Shown: positions 1 through 15,000, numbered from the stretch's first letter. The stretch is DNA of 64,000 bases from JACQCF01 sp043742785 (GCA_043742785.1 JAYTXU010000002.1:1-64000); one strand, 5' to 3'. Notes: generated from the sequence alone by a model not told the origin. Program-made: numbers and translations.

Positions 1-3000
1 CTAAACGCTCCTGGTTATCTTCTATGCGCTTAATAAAAACACGTGCAAGGTCACTTAATCCACCTTTAAATCTCACACCCCCTTGCTTAGTTTCTTTCAA
101 ATAACTCTTAACTTCGTCCTTAGTAGGAACTCTCTGCCCGTTTCGAGGAAACACCTTAAAAAGTGGCTCGTTGGAAGAAATACCACCGTCTCCATCAATA
201 CTCGCTATCACCCACGGCCAAAGCTCACCCATCTTGTCTCTTAATTCTCCTAAGGGCTTTTGCAATTCTATAGGTAAAAGAGTCATGTCTTTCTTATGCA
301 CCGCCCAGTTGTAATCAGCATGGAATTGAACGACTTGTTTAAAAGCAAAATCATGCGCTCTTTGACGATCAATATAATCAAGCTCTCTTGGCTTATCCCC
401 GTAGGTAATCCTGCTCATTTCTGCATCAAAACTGGAACTATAAATTTTTTCGGATATCTCAGCGAAAACTAAAAGATTTTCCCTTTCTTCCTTAGTAAGA
501 CCAGGATGAAGATTAACAAAATCTTCAAATTTCATGCGCTTCTCAGGAGTAGAATAATTTCCATTTGATCGTATTCTTTCGTCATAAACTGCTGCTAAAC
601 GCATAAAGCCTTTAGTAATGCGTTTTCGACGATTGTATTCAACTTTCGGCTTTTCTAACATTGCAAAGGGCATTGACTTTGAGTTATCCATCTTACGATG
701 ATAGGCCTGCTGAAACTCTGCAATCGTTTTAAAATGCATGGGATGATCAAATGGCAAGGTTGCACGAACAATCACAGAAGCTAAAATCTTCCATGGGCCA
801 TCCAAATAATCTTCCATTAATTTGTCAGCAATTTCTAAGATATTAGTTCTCGGAGTATCTGAAAGAATAAGTCTCCAAAGATCTTCCACAGAAGTTGGCT
901 TCTTTACTACTAAAATATAAGGAGATCCTGAAGCTAATTCCAAAAGTATTACCCCTAATGGGTGAACGACAGAACGCTCATCTAACGGCTGTGCTTTATT
1001 AAAAATTAAATCCCGATTATCTAAATTACTGCCATAGTTTGGATTGATCACCATCACATCTGTGTCTTCTATGTTGCTTCTGTCTTCAGGAATAAATACA
1101 TTTCCAAAATCAATAAACTTGATTCTCTCCTTAGAATTAATCATTAAATTTCCTGATTTTAAATCAAGCAAAAGAATGTTTTCTTTAGCAAAGTCAAGGG
1201 CGCCGCTAATGATTTGTTCCATTACTTCTTGACTGTTTTGCGGTGTCAACGGTAGGTTTTGACGTTGTTGGTAAATCCATTTCTTTAAAGTTATTCCTTT
1301 TAGTTTTTCAATCGCTAACCAAACATAATGTTCATTCTGATTCCATCCATAAAATGTTGGCGTCGTAGCCTGTAATGGCTTATTAATAATATGCCGAATA
1401 TAAATCCAGGCTTCTTTAATCAATACTTCTCTATAAAAATCCTGCTGATCTTCTGTTAATACATAATCCTGATCCCCATGTCTTTGCAAATATATTTGTT
1501 TATTTCTCTTTACTTGCATCCACTGTCTTGGTTTAACTGACAATCCAGTTATTTTAACCAAAACTCCTTTACCTGTTTCAAAGAGAAAACTTGTATCAGT
1601 CGATCTAAAAATTCTCTGAAGTGTCCAATGGCCAATAGAATCTCCCTTATGCGGCATAGGGAAAAAAGCCTTCTTTATCATTGCTAGACCATCTTCATCT
1701 CCAAAGAACCATCTCTTGTTATGGTCGAAATGCTTGCAGTAATTATTGTGGATTTCTTCTTCAATGTTTGTCCCAAAATAACCAGGGTCACTATTAAGGG
1801 CAAAATGATACACGGATAAGTATTCAGGGGAACCTTCTAAATAACCATGGGCTAGGGCAAATTGACGACTTCGTTCTTGAGGAGTTTCTTTGAAATTACC
1901 ACGACTCTTACTTTCTATAAATGCTTGATATCGATCCCTCTCTTCCTTCATCGCCTTACGCATAAAAATTGGTTTAGCTTTCCACCAAGGAGCTCTGTGC
2001 CCAATTAAAAATCCAAGTACGGCAGACACAAAGCCAATCTTCCATCCAAACACCAATAACGATGCTCCTCCTAAAAACACTGCGGCACTTGAACCCAAGG
2101 TAATCCACAGCCATTTCTTCTTCAAGAATATGACCCTATCACGATCCTTTGAAGGCAGCATGGTGGGAGCGATTGTTTCTGATCTTACATTCATCTTAGA
2201 ATTCAACCGGAGTCCATCTTCTGCAGAAACCTTCTTCAAAAAGAATTCTTTAATTCTTAATCCTATAAACATCCATTTATCTAAAGGCCATTGTTTTTTA
2301 CCATCTATGCCATATAGTTCTAAATTTAACCTCGCTTCTGCAATCATATCTTGAGCACATTTAAAATCCTTTAATATTCTAGAAGCATTAGGACTTTGAG
2401 GAGCTATAGCATGAAAGACATCTTTCATTTCTTTCTCAATTAATGTAAGTCTGGCTAACAATCCAAAACGAGCAAAGACCAATTGAGCTCTTTTTTCTTT
2501 CAAATCTGTTGCATCTTTAAAGAATGGAAAACCAAAACCAGTAGTTATAACCTTTAATGTCTTAAGAAACGGCTTATAATTCCCTCTTATACTATGTCTT
2601 AATTCAAAGAAGCACAGCTTCACTAAGATTTCACTTGGATAAATACCCGGATCACTGCTTTGATTTGTTCTCTCTAAAAACCTCATTGTTTCATAACTCT
2701 CTTGAGCCTTAGCGCTATACCCTAAAAGTTCAAAGAGCGTCCCTAGTTTCTGATACCTCAAAGCCATCTTGGTAAATTCTCCCCTTACTTCGTCATAGTA
2801 GAACCATTTCCCTTTACCTTCGCGTGTAATAAAATAGTGCTGATCCCTAATATATCCTTGAGGGAACTGCCTTAATAATTCTTCTAATTCAATCGCTACA
2901 TTTCTGTGTTCAATAATAATCTTAGGAACCAGCTTTACTGTTTCTGCCACGTTTGATTTAACCATTAAATCAAACAAGAAGTTCTGCATCTCTTCAGGTT

Positions 3001-6000
3001 CTACTAAACCATAAAGATTCTGTCTGACAAAATTTATAGTTGTATAATTGAGTTTTTGATATTGATCATCCTCTAAATTTTTCGTGAAATCATCGGAGAA
3101 CTTCTTGTATAAATAAATCCATTCCAAAGGATACATCATTAAGGTAATCGCTATATTTAGATCTTCCTTTTTTCTTAAATCAAAATTCTCCAACAATAAT
3201 CTTGGAATATAGATCACCTTTCTGTTTCGGCCAACACTGACAACACGAATAACCTGATGAAGAGAATCTACTAATAAATCTGACATTGGAGAGTCAACAG
3301 CAATAATCGTTACTTCCTCTAAAAGGTCATTAAAATGTTGACGAAAATCTTCATAGTAATTATCTTCCTCTATACTTCTATCTAAATAACTACTCATGTG
3401 ACTGCCCTGTAATTTACCTTGAGCAAACAACTCTCTAATAGCAACTAAAATAATTTGAACCTTGTCCTCTACTTGCTGATCTTCTTTAGATTTAACCTCT
3501 CGAGGTTTCTCTTCACCAAAACCAAGACGTATCTGTCTTGAATAAACTGCTTTCAAACCTCTAAATAAATACATTTTACCCATGGTTGTAATTACTCTGT
3601 CTGTCCATTCTTTATAGGACAGAGCTGTATGCGTCATGCTGATTGCACTTTTATCCATCAAATTTAAAACGCTTCTGACAATGTTCTGCATGAATTCTTC
3701 TGCTCTTAGTGCACATGGATTCTCTTCCTTGGTCAAATCCTGGAAGACAGCTCCTAACGCTACTGAATATTTATCCAAGTTAACAACCTTTGTTTTATTG
3801 CGTAGTTCCAACGGTTTGTTATGAAGACCAATCGCTCTAAACCAATTATTTATTTCAACTGGATAATTCTTAATCTTCTGGTTTTCAATACGACTATAAA
3901 GAAGTTTAATCAGGCGTTTCTGTTGTTTATTAAATATAAATTCACGCTCAAGAGCGTCTAGAAAGAATACCGCAATAGTGCCATAGCGCTTATTAAGATC
4001 CCTTGTAGACATGCTTGTCTTACCAAACGACAAAACATCCTTCCAAAGACTATTGAGTTTGATTTCTTTCCATATTTGGCTAATTCTCTTAGGCATTATT
4101 GTTAAGAGCTTTTTATCCCAGTGAAGATACAATTGTCGATAAACGGTTGCTTTCCATGGAAGTTTCGATAATAACATTCCTAAGCCAATCGTTAACAATC
4201 CGGCTAATATCCAGATGGTTGTGCCAGTCGAACTACTCTTTCCTTGAGGGTGACTTGAGCAGGAAGTTAAAAGGAAGGATAGAGAACCCCCAGCAAGAGC
4301 ATAAAGCCCAACCAAACCTCTTAACCATTTCATGAACTTACTTTCATGGAAGACAATGCGATCACAATCTACAGCATCATAGAAAATGCCTGCAGCCACA
4401 ATTTCATTAGTAACCACCTCTCCTTTTTCCTCATAAGCCTGAGTAACAGTCTTTAATCCTATCTCAACTAAACGTAACGCTTCTTTTTCTTCTAAATTAC
4501 TTAAATCATATTTGAAAAGAATGTGCGCCTGCCAATACCACTTACTTCTCCAATCGCTCATCGATAATTTTCCCGTTAACGCCACAGAAATTTCTTTTAA
4601 TACAATCCCTCTGACCTTTTCTCTGGCAGAATTCTCAACAATAACCTCTTTGCTATTGATGAATTTTCTGATCCCTAAAACAGTCAAGACTCCTAATCCT
4701 GCAGAGATAATCTTTCTCTTCAATAAATACAAGCTTAAGCCAATCACCAACTTTACCCGATCCATTTTAATTCTATACGCCGTTGCTCCTTGCGTAGTTC
4801 CTCGGATTTCAAAAAGAATTCTTTGTTCTGTATTTAAAACATGGTCGATGCCAGGCTGCGTTTCCTTATAGAAGACGGTTAAACGATCCTTGTTCTTAAC
4901 TTCTCTTTTATCATGCCAATTCCAAAAGAGATCTGCTATCGGGCAGGTAGTTTTAGCGACGCCCCAAACAAATCCCTGCATGGTAAAGAAAACAGCCTCT
5001 AACATACACACAAAGGCATCGCTATTTAATAAACCCTGCATTAAACTATTTCTTTTTTCTAATACCGGTTTTTTAATCATCTTTTGAATCATCACCAGTG
5101 CTTGGGTCCGTGCTTTAAAATCTCTGCGTAGTTGTAATTGGACTATTGGATTGAACATCACAATGGATTGACGAATCATTCTTTTAAGCATTCGTTTACC
5201 TTCGGCTCCAAGATCGCTGATGGTGCTGGCCTCGGCTGAGTCAAACCACGCAATAGGAACTTCCTGAACACTTCCGCCGGATAATCTCGTTAACAATAAA
5301 AGTTCTGTGTCAAAGGAGAAGGTTGTATCCTTAGCCTGCTGTAGAATGGTCTCCAGCAATTCTTTTCTAAACAGCTTAAATCCTCGCTGAGTATCATGAA
5401 TCCCCACCAGAGGCCAAAGAATCATATGGGTTAAGATATTAAAAACCTTGCTCGTGAAAACACGTTTCATGGGAATGCCCATGCTTTTATAATCCATAGC
5501 AAAACGTGATCCAATGGCTGCATCTGCCTTATCCGCTAGAAGAGATTCTAAAAGCAACGGCGTTTGCAGCATATTGGTGGAAATATCTGCATCAATATAT
5601 CCCATAAAATTAGCCCACCCATCATCGATAGCTTTAAGGAGGCCTAAAATGACTGCCCCGCCTTTACGACTTTTTAAATCTGCTTTTAATTGAGGGGTCA
5701 CTATTAAAATTTGCACCATCAAAGGATCGAGTGAAATACCTCGAGCCGTGTATTCAACCAAAATCTCATCCCAAAGTCTTTGAACTTCTTTCGCAGAAGC
5801 AGCCTTAGGACTACCGTCATCAACGGCTAAAATTCGTATGTTTAAATTTGGATTGTATGTTCTTAAATATTCTATCTGGGCAATATTGACCCGCAGAGAA
5901 TCTTCCCCTAGCGGATTGTCTGCTGATGGTGGATTTAAACGACGCATTTCGTTGTACATGGGTTTAATAAAGAGAATATTGATCTTATGATCAATATTCT

Positions 6001-9000
6001 TAAGAATTTCCAAGGCATGTTGAAACTTCTTAGCTTCATAAATGCTGCGAGGGCGTAAGGCTATTGCCAAATCCTTGTTATCCACCTTCAGCACTACCTT
6101 TTCCAATAAGCCTAAAATCAAAGCCGCTTCTCTTTGCGCACTTTCTTTAGAATCTGAAGCATGGATACGATTTTGCACTCGATTAGGGGCTTTGGGAGCA
6201 CCAAATTTAGCACGAATATCTTCAATAATATTTCTAAAGGTATTAACCGCGTCCCCTTCTTTTCGATACAGGAAGAGGGGAACTGCGACGCCTGAGGTCA
6301 TGTAAGGGATTAAATCACGTTCTAAGAAAGGTTTACCTAAATGTTCTTTATAAAATTCGCGGGCATTGTCTTTGGAAATAAGAATTCTTTGTCCTTCATA
6401 AACTTCATCAAAACCATGCTGGCGGATATATTCAATAATCTCCTTCTGCATGCCAATAGCTTCCGGTTTGATCATGGCATAGGTCATTTGACCATCATTA
6501 ATTAAATCAAAGATAAGCTGCTTAGTAACCGGGTGATTAAAATCTGTGAAATCTACAAGAGGAAAACTACGTGACGCGGCAATTACTGTTTGCACTGTTT
6601 TGTTTTCTAAATTATTTTTTCGACCGAGGAATTTTCTGATCCCAGAAACAGTCAAGACCCCTAATCCTGCAGAGATAATCTTTCTCTTCAATAAATACAA
6701 GCTTAAGCCCGCAACAAATTTTACCCTATCCATCTTTATTCTATAGGCTGTTTCTCCCTGCGTAGTTCCTCGGATTTCAAAGAGAATTCTATGTTCTGTA
6801 TTTAAAATATGATCGATTCCCGGCTGAGTGTCCTTATAGAACGCTGCTAATCGATCCTTTATCTTCTTATCATCTTCGCGTGGTTCTTTGTTTTCTTTAA
6901 TTGCTTGAGCTACTCTTAAGGCAGCACGTTCTTCAAAAATATAATCTTCCGATTGCGGGATAAACAAATTAACGTATAGGTCAATCACTAACGGCTTATC
7001 CTTCCACAGAATCTTTCCAGATTGTAGAATCTTTGCCTGGTCTAAGGTGCGCGGGAATCCATCAAAGAATAATCCAAAAGCTTTATTGTATGGAGCTGTT
7101 TTTAACACTGCTGTGACTACATTGATCACAGTTTCATCACTAATCATTTGCCCGGCACGCATCAGAGCCATATCATCCTCAGTAACTAAAGAAGCAAGCG
7201 CGCCATATTTTACCTTCTCTTCTTCCGTAGATTTATTTTTCTTAATATTTGATATCGCTCTAAAATAATCTCCCAAAACTACAGTTTCATATCTTAATCC
7301 TGCCGGTAATGCACTGTTAAGAATTTCAATAATCCACTTGGATATTGTTCCCTTGCCGCAGCCGGGCTTGCCTAGAATTGTAAATACCCTCCCCTGGGAG
7401 ACAAAATAACTAAATCCTAGAAAGCTTAAAACCTTGTTTAAAATGTTTTTCTGATTGTCTTTATAGCTGTGGTAAATAATCATCCCCACGACAAAAACCA
7501 AAAAGGCCGTTACAATATTCTCTAACGATAGGACGGCTATTGAGCTACTTACCACCCCCCCCGATTGTGATGTCGTTATTGAGTCTATTCCTTTAGCATT
7601 CATAATGTTTACAGACAGCGCATAGGCTAGCATTCCCATAAATAAACGGCTTCCTTTAATCTTAGCTATTAAATATCCAGCATACTTTAGAATATACCAA
7701 GCTGTGATTCCTGGAATACGAATGAAAGCCTCAAAAACATAGATGAAGAAAACAAAAGGTAGCAGGAAGCCTATCCCTGTAAACAAGAGCACTTGTAAAT
7801 AGAACAAAATTTTTAGGGCCATCTCATTTTGACTATTAATAATAATGACAGCTCCCCCAAGAGCCCAGAAAACAAACGGTATCAAATAGCTTGGTTTTTT
7901 CTCATCATCATCACTAAATACCAATTCTTTCTTTCCCATCTTTCGGTTTAAGACTTCTGTTAAATGAATCATCCCTCGATTAACAATAAACTGAACAATT
8001 ATAAAACCTGTCCAAATCAATACAGAAGACTGGAAATCTTTAACAATAAAGGCTCGAGCGTTATTGATCCACTCTTGATAGAAAATGACTTTGCCCTGTA
8101 CTACGTCAATTGTTGCCTGCGCTGCGTTGACAGTCATTGGGGAGAATGCTAGGATACCGACCGTTAACCAAACACCAGTCCTTCCCCAAGCTGCTAACAT
8201 AAATCTTCGTAACGAACCGGCCCCTTCCCCAGGCAACTTAACCAAAGGAGTTTGTATGCTTAATAATTCTTTACCTTTAAACCATGAAGAGAAACGGGAA
8301 CTAGCCAAGGCAATCTTTGATCTCAGTAAACTTGTTTTTGCCACAATGATTGTTGGAGAAATTGTTACCGACAAGCTAGATACTGCCGTTATTGTTTTTG
8401 GAACATTTCTTTTTGTTGGTCTGTTTTTCGGTGCTATACTTTTGCTTAGCTCTAAAGGGGGGGCTTGATTATGAATAATCTTATGTTGTTTATGACCTTG
8501 GTATCTGTTTTCTTCATTGGCTTGTTCATTGTCTTGCTTCGCAAAGACAATCGCACTTCTAAATAATTTAAATATTCTACCTAAGCGGGTGCTGTTATTT
8601 CTGACAGTGCCCGTTTTCTTTTTAGCTAAATAAATTCCTATCCCTGCTGCAGCTAACACCCCTAATCCCACCCATCCCCATTGAACAGCAGTTAGACCTA
8701 TAAAGGTCTTAGCAATTATTGCCGTTGTAGCTTTAGCCATCATGGTACTGCTGACAGGATTTGCCAGTGCAGTCGATGGATTGACAAGCAAAGCTATGAA
8801 TGCTAAGCTGGCGACTGTTACAAATTTCACAGTCCTTCCCCAACTGCTTCCATAAATTGTTTCCCTTAAACCAGCCCTCTCCCCAGGCAAATACTGATGA
8901 GGTGTACCTATGTTTATTGTTCGTGTCGTCCAAACTCTTAACAACAACCAACTTAAAGCGCTCTCTACGGCGCTCTTTAATCTTGGCAATCTAGCTGTTA

Positions 9001-12000
9001 CGACCATAGGGTTCGGCCAGGTAATAGCCAACGCATTCGATGCGAGCATCTTCCTTATTTCCTTCTTTTGCCTTGCCTGCTGTTTTGGGGCTGGTACAAT
9101 GCTGTTGTCTTTTAAAAATGGAGGTGCTTTATGAGTGGACTTATGTTGTGGGGTTTGAGTATTTCCTTGTTTGCCCTGACCATTGGCTTCCTTTTTCTGC
9201 TTGGCAAGAATGGCGGAATTTCCAAAACCACTAAACAATAATTGAATTGTTTTATTCAAGCGGGTGCTGATTCTTTCAGCGCCCGTTTTCTTTGTTGCAC
9301 TATTGCTCCCTTGAGAATCGTTGTTTGATTGTCCTGGTTTATTTTGTTGAGGCTGGACAAAATCTAACAAATGAATTAATTCCTTATAGACATACTGCCT
9401 TAACTCTTCATCTTCTACAATATCGCTTACAGCAAGGAACATATTGTTTGCTTTGATTGAACGTTCAAGAATATGAGGACGGAATCGAACAGCAATGTCT
9501 AAAACAGCTTTTAATCCAAGCTCTCGTAACGCCACAATAAGAGGGTCGTAGGCTAATCGCCTGTCAATGTCTTCTGAGAAACTCTTGTTGTTTAAATTAG
9601 CCAGCGGGAATCTTTCTGATAAAAAGGCATGCACAGAAACTGATCCCTCCCAATTAATAAAGACATACCCGCCCTTCTTCCCTGATCTCCCTATAAAATT
9701 ATCCTCATCATTAATTCTTTTTTCCCATCCTCTTGTGAAGTCCATCTTAGCAACAGCCGTATTAAACAATTCTTCCGTGATCTTTACTTCTTGGTATTTC
9801 ATATCAAAGCTATAACCTGACAAGAGATTAATCCGTTTCATCGGAAATTTAGCCGTTGGGTGGTCTACAATTTCGCCGCCTAATTCTTTAATATGCCCTG
9901 GGAATGGGTCATTAGCCGTTAACATGCCCCTGATTTCTAGAACAATGTCTTGATATTTTGTATCGTGGTATTTTTCAAAAGCTTTTATGATATTGGTCAG
10001 TGTTTTAGAAGAAACATGCCAATGAAACTCATCAATGCTTACCCTAAAATCTATCTTAATTGGTGATAATCCCGCCGGCACTCTTGCCTTAAGAGCGGTA
10101 ACCAATTGATCTAAATATTCCTCTGTTCTCTGTTTGCTGGTCGCAAAGTAACCGCTGGTAGACAACGTTATCCTTTGAACCTTTGCTTCTCGGATAAATC
10201 TTAAAACAGTCCCCATTTCACTAACAGCTTCACCGCCTGTCACATCAAGGTTATAAACAGATCTTGCATTAATATACCTAAGCACTCTGTCCAGCTCTTC
10301 GAGAGAGAGAATTTTGGCATTCTTTTTAATCGGATTGGCCCGCATCCAACAGAATTCACACTGAACAGGACAATAATCCGTTATTCCTACCAAGATATTA
10401 TCGAAATATTCGACTTTGTGAGGGGTGCTTAGAGGTTCCCAGCGAGTCGAACTATTATGATTCTCAATCAATTTGATTAATTCGTGATAAACAAAATCTT
10501 TTAACTCGCCATCTTTAAGAAGATCCGACACTGCAAGAAAATGGTTATTCGCCGCAATAGACCGATCCCTTATATTGAGACGCTTGCGGGATGCAATATC
10601 TAAAACAGTGTTCAATCCAAACATCCTCAAAGCTACAACAAGAGGGTCACGTGTTAAACGGCTCTCCACTTCCTTAGAGAAATTGCTATTGTTTGCATTC
10701 CCCAGTTGAAAATCTTTAGCTAAATATTCATGAACAGAAACCGCACCGTCATAACTGATCGATATATTTGTGCTGTCTTCTTTGCCTTCTACCAATTTGG
10801 CATCTTTTTCCAGCCTCTTTTCATAACCTCTGTGGAATTTCTTTTGAGCCAATGTCGTATCTAACATCTCATCCATGAGTTTCACTTCACCATAACGAAC
10901 GATGAATTTGTATTCGGAAGGAAGAACAGCTTTCTTAACAGGATAATTTCCATGCTGCGCCTCTTCTATAATACTTCCACCTAATGATTGGATTATTCCT
11001 GGAATCGGGTCACTATCGATTAAGATGCCTTTAAGAATCAGGGAAATATCCTTATACTTCCCAGCCCAATGCTTTTCGAATATTTTAATAATACGAACAA
11101 TGTTCTCGGCTGATACACGAGAATGAAATTCATCTGTGCTTAAAACAAAATCTACTTTTAAAGAATCTTTTCCATCTCCCCTTCTTTGAGTGAGAGCTGC
11201 CACTATTTCATCCAGCTTTTTCTCTGTTTTATATTCATTAGTCGCGTAATAGCCACTGGTAAATATCGTAATGTGTTTAACCTCTGCCTCGCGGATAATC
11301 TTTACTATCGACTCCATCGCATCAAGAGCTTCCCCACCTGACAATAAAAGGCGATACACGTGTTTTTCTTTAATAAAGGCAAGAATTCTATCGATCGCCT
11401 CAAAATTTAATGCCGTGCTTTTTTTCTTATTAGGGTTAGCATGCATGAAACAAAATGAGCACTGTACCGGACAGAAATTCGTGAGGCCAATAGCAATACT
11501 GTCAAACTGCTTGATCGACACAGGGGTCTTAAGAAGAATCCATGACGCCTGGCTGTTCTCTTGTGCTTTGACCAGATTCCAGTTTCTTCTGATATCATCC
11601 GGAGTCAATCGTTCAAACAAATCAAAAATCACTTCTCGGTATTGAGACGCGGTTGTTCCGATGGCAATTGTTATTGGAGAATCTCCTGTTTCTTTTTGAA
11701 TTCTTCTAGAAAGATCAGCTATCATAAATTCACGTGTTCCTGCCTGGAACATCTCTTTGACCAATGGAACACGCAAAACTTGTCGGGAACCTTTTGCATC
11801 TTGAGCAAAAACGACCACATACTGCTGATGTTGAACATTTCTTGAGGCAGCTAATTGCTTGGCCTCTGTCCAGAACTGATCCCACATAGCGGTCAATGGT
11901 TCGGCCTTATAATTCCCTGAAGTAAAAATATTTTTTAACTGTGCTTCATCGGCACCATTAAATATGCTTGGAACAATTCTATTTTTTCGTCTTACGATAA

Positions 12001-15000
12001 AATGCCCTATCGCCAGTTGATCTAATCCTTCACCATAAAAATACGTGTTTAGAGCATCTTCTGGCGTCTCAACAATCGGGCCTCGCTTATTGAACGATGT
12101 GTTTAAGACTCCTGGAACACCCGTGCTCTTTCCTAATTCACCTAACAATAACCAATACAGAAGATTAGCTTCACGGGACACTGTTTGAGGACGGGTAGTT
12201 CCATCATCTGAATGAACGCCTGCTCTTATAATGCTTTTCTTGTCTTCTTTCACAGGGAAAGCTATTGTCATAAAAGGAGCTCTGCTTACTCCCTCTAAGA
12301 ATTCTACCGCGTGTTCTTCTTGAATAGATAACGCTGAGGGACGCCATGGTTCACGACCTTTAATCTGGTTAACCTTGAGATTACCTTCTGGATCATTTAA
12401 TCGATTTAAAATGCTTCTGTTCCCCAAGGCCCTCGGTCCTAATTCCGCACCACCCTGGAACCAAGCAACCGTCTTATCCTCCACGATAGCTTCTGCAACT
12501 TCTTTGACCAATTGCTCATCACTTCCCATACGCTCATAATCAACACTCTCAACTAATCCAAAATTATTTAATACACTTTGAATCTCTTCATCAGAATATG
12601 TTTTTCCAAAGGATATTTTTTTAAGTTCATTTTGAACTTGAAGTCCGTACTCTTCATCGGCTACAGAAAGAGCGGCTCCAATGGCTGTCCCATCATCGGC
12701 TGGGTACGCTGGTACAAATAATTTATCCGCGTCAACGATGCCGTTTTTAATAAGCTTGCCGTTGGCAGAAATGTTCAGAGCAAGACCTCCGCCCATCGCA
12801 ACATATTTCACGCCCTTTGTTTCCATATTCTCATTAAGGTAATAGGACACCATCTCGCTGATTACTTGTTCAACACGTTCCTGCATTACAAATGCCAAAT
12901 GCGCCATATTGCGATCATCCGGCGTTAAATCACGGCCCGTCTTGCCTTCCGGCATTGGCGGTACAATTCTGCCTAATCGCTGAATAAAACTTTCTGAGAA
13001 TTTAACCCCAGGAAGAGCGCTAATCTTTGTTAATTCATAATCATTTTGATTCATTTCAATCTGCTGGGTTTCTTTATTAAACCGTATCAATTCCTGCATC
13101 ATTGCTCTTAATTGAGAAACAGTTTTCTCTTCTTCATTATCTCTTGGCGCTCCATAAGGAGCGTAACCCATCACCTTGCCTTCATCATTTCTGCGATAGC
13201 CTAAGTACACGGTGATGATATGATAGAAATGCCCTAAGGAATGAGTAAATGGAGTCGTACGCGCAATCTTCTTTAATTTCCCCTCTTTAGCTAACCAAAC
13301 GGTTGTTGATTCATCTTCTCCCTGACCATCGATGGAGATAACTACCGTGGGCTCTGTAAATCCGCTGGCATAATACGCTGCCGCTGCGTGGGCCTTATGA
13401 TGCTTAACAAAGGTGACTGGAGGAACATATTGTGTTCCATAACTAATCGCTAAATCTTTTAGAAATGCTTGGAATTTGTCTGTGTTATATCGTTGATACG
13501 ATTCCTTAAAAGGAAGGCCATGTTTCTGACGATACTCAGAGTGCGGATCCTTACTGCCGGGAGTCTCCCGATAGAAGTTATAATCATAGCTGACTGCAAT
13601 GTGATGAATATCTTCCCAGTTGATTCCGTAAGCTTTTAATAAATAACGAGTTGCTTCTTTGGGGAAATACGCTGTTGTGTGTTTATCAAGATTAAGCCGC
13701 TCTTCTTCAATAGCCCCGATTAAAACCCCGTCTTTAATTAAAGACGCCACTGAATCATGCCCCGCGCGAACGACACCTAGAATATAGACAGGTTTGTTCT
13801 GCTGCTTTATGTCATCACGAGAATCACGATGATAAATTTTTACAGCCACCTCAGAGGAAGTCACAGCCTGTTTAACATAAAATCTATTGATTAATCCAAG
13901 CCGTTCATTGATCTCTTGTCCTTTTTTATGAATCTTGATCACCTGCGTTTCCGTGACAATTGTTACTACACCGTCTTTCCAATCAACTCTTTGAATCCCT
14001 TTGATCAAAGATAATATTTCTATCACTGTTTTCTTTTGAGCTAAATAAATTAAAATTCCTGCTACAGCCAATACTCCTAATCCTACCCATCCCCATTGAG
14101 CAATGGTTAAACCTAAAATTGTTTTAACAACCGGCAAGACAGTTGCCTTGGCTGTGATATTTACCGTTTGCGCTGAAGCAGACAGAGCAATGCTTAAAAG
14201 GCCTGTTGAAATCAGCGCTGCAAGACTTGTTCTGTGCATTAATCCTTTGCTAAGTCTTCCTCTGAATTTCATAATCCCATTAGCGCCACCTAATTCTCGT
14301 CTATTAAAAGTAATCCGATTGTTCTGTTTTTCTTTTTGTTTTGTTAAAACAAATCGCGTTCTACATTCTAAAGCGTACCCAATGTATAGTGGTCTTGCCT
14401 GCGGATGATCATTTTGGAAAGATTCCAAATTCTCAATCACTTTAATATCAAACTGATCTCTTAACTGAGAAGCCACTCTATGTTCAAACATATTAAGAGT
14501 CCCTTGAGACATAAAGAACTTCTTATCTAAGACATAGGCATTGATGGCTGCTTCCTTACTGACTGCTCCAAAACCAAAAGATTTCATCAAAACATCTAAA
14601 AGCGTTAAATTTAAAATATCTTCGTGTGCTAAAACTGTTTCAGGGAAGGTGTCAAAATATAATTTTATCAATGGACGTAAAAACCCTTTGTTGCGCAACT
14701 CGCTGCTAATAGAAACTCCCCTTAGAGCATATTGACCATCCTCTAAACGAATACTATAAATAAACATCTCGTTTCCAAGATCTTGTCCGTTTTCATCAAT
14801 AAGATTCAAATAAATTCGATTGTAGATCTTATTCTCTATTGGATAATCTCTTACTCCCTCAATACGGAATTGATGTCCATTGATCCTTACAGTCTGCGGT
14901 GTTGTACTTTGTGTTGGAACCGTTATCGATTGAAGATTCGGAAAAACAACATTTTGTGAACGTACAAACATAATTAGTACTGCTACAAAAATTCCCACCA

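Noticed and set aside
4512..4871. Plus-strand open frame of 119 codons, partly repeated at 6546-6746
   Set aside because: The repetition comes from the in-frame duplication on the minus strand (4661-4891 and 6629-6862); no ribosome binding site.
8085..8255. Longer start for small membrane protein A1
   Set aside because: The extension would begin upstream of the promoter and has no ribosome binding site; the ATG at 8256 has AAAGGAG at ideal spacing.
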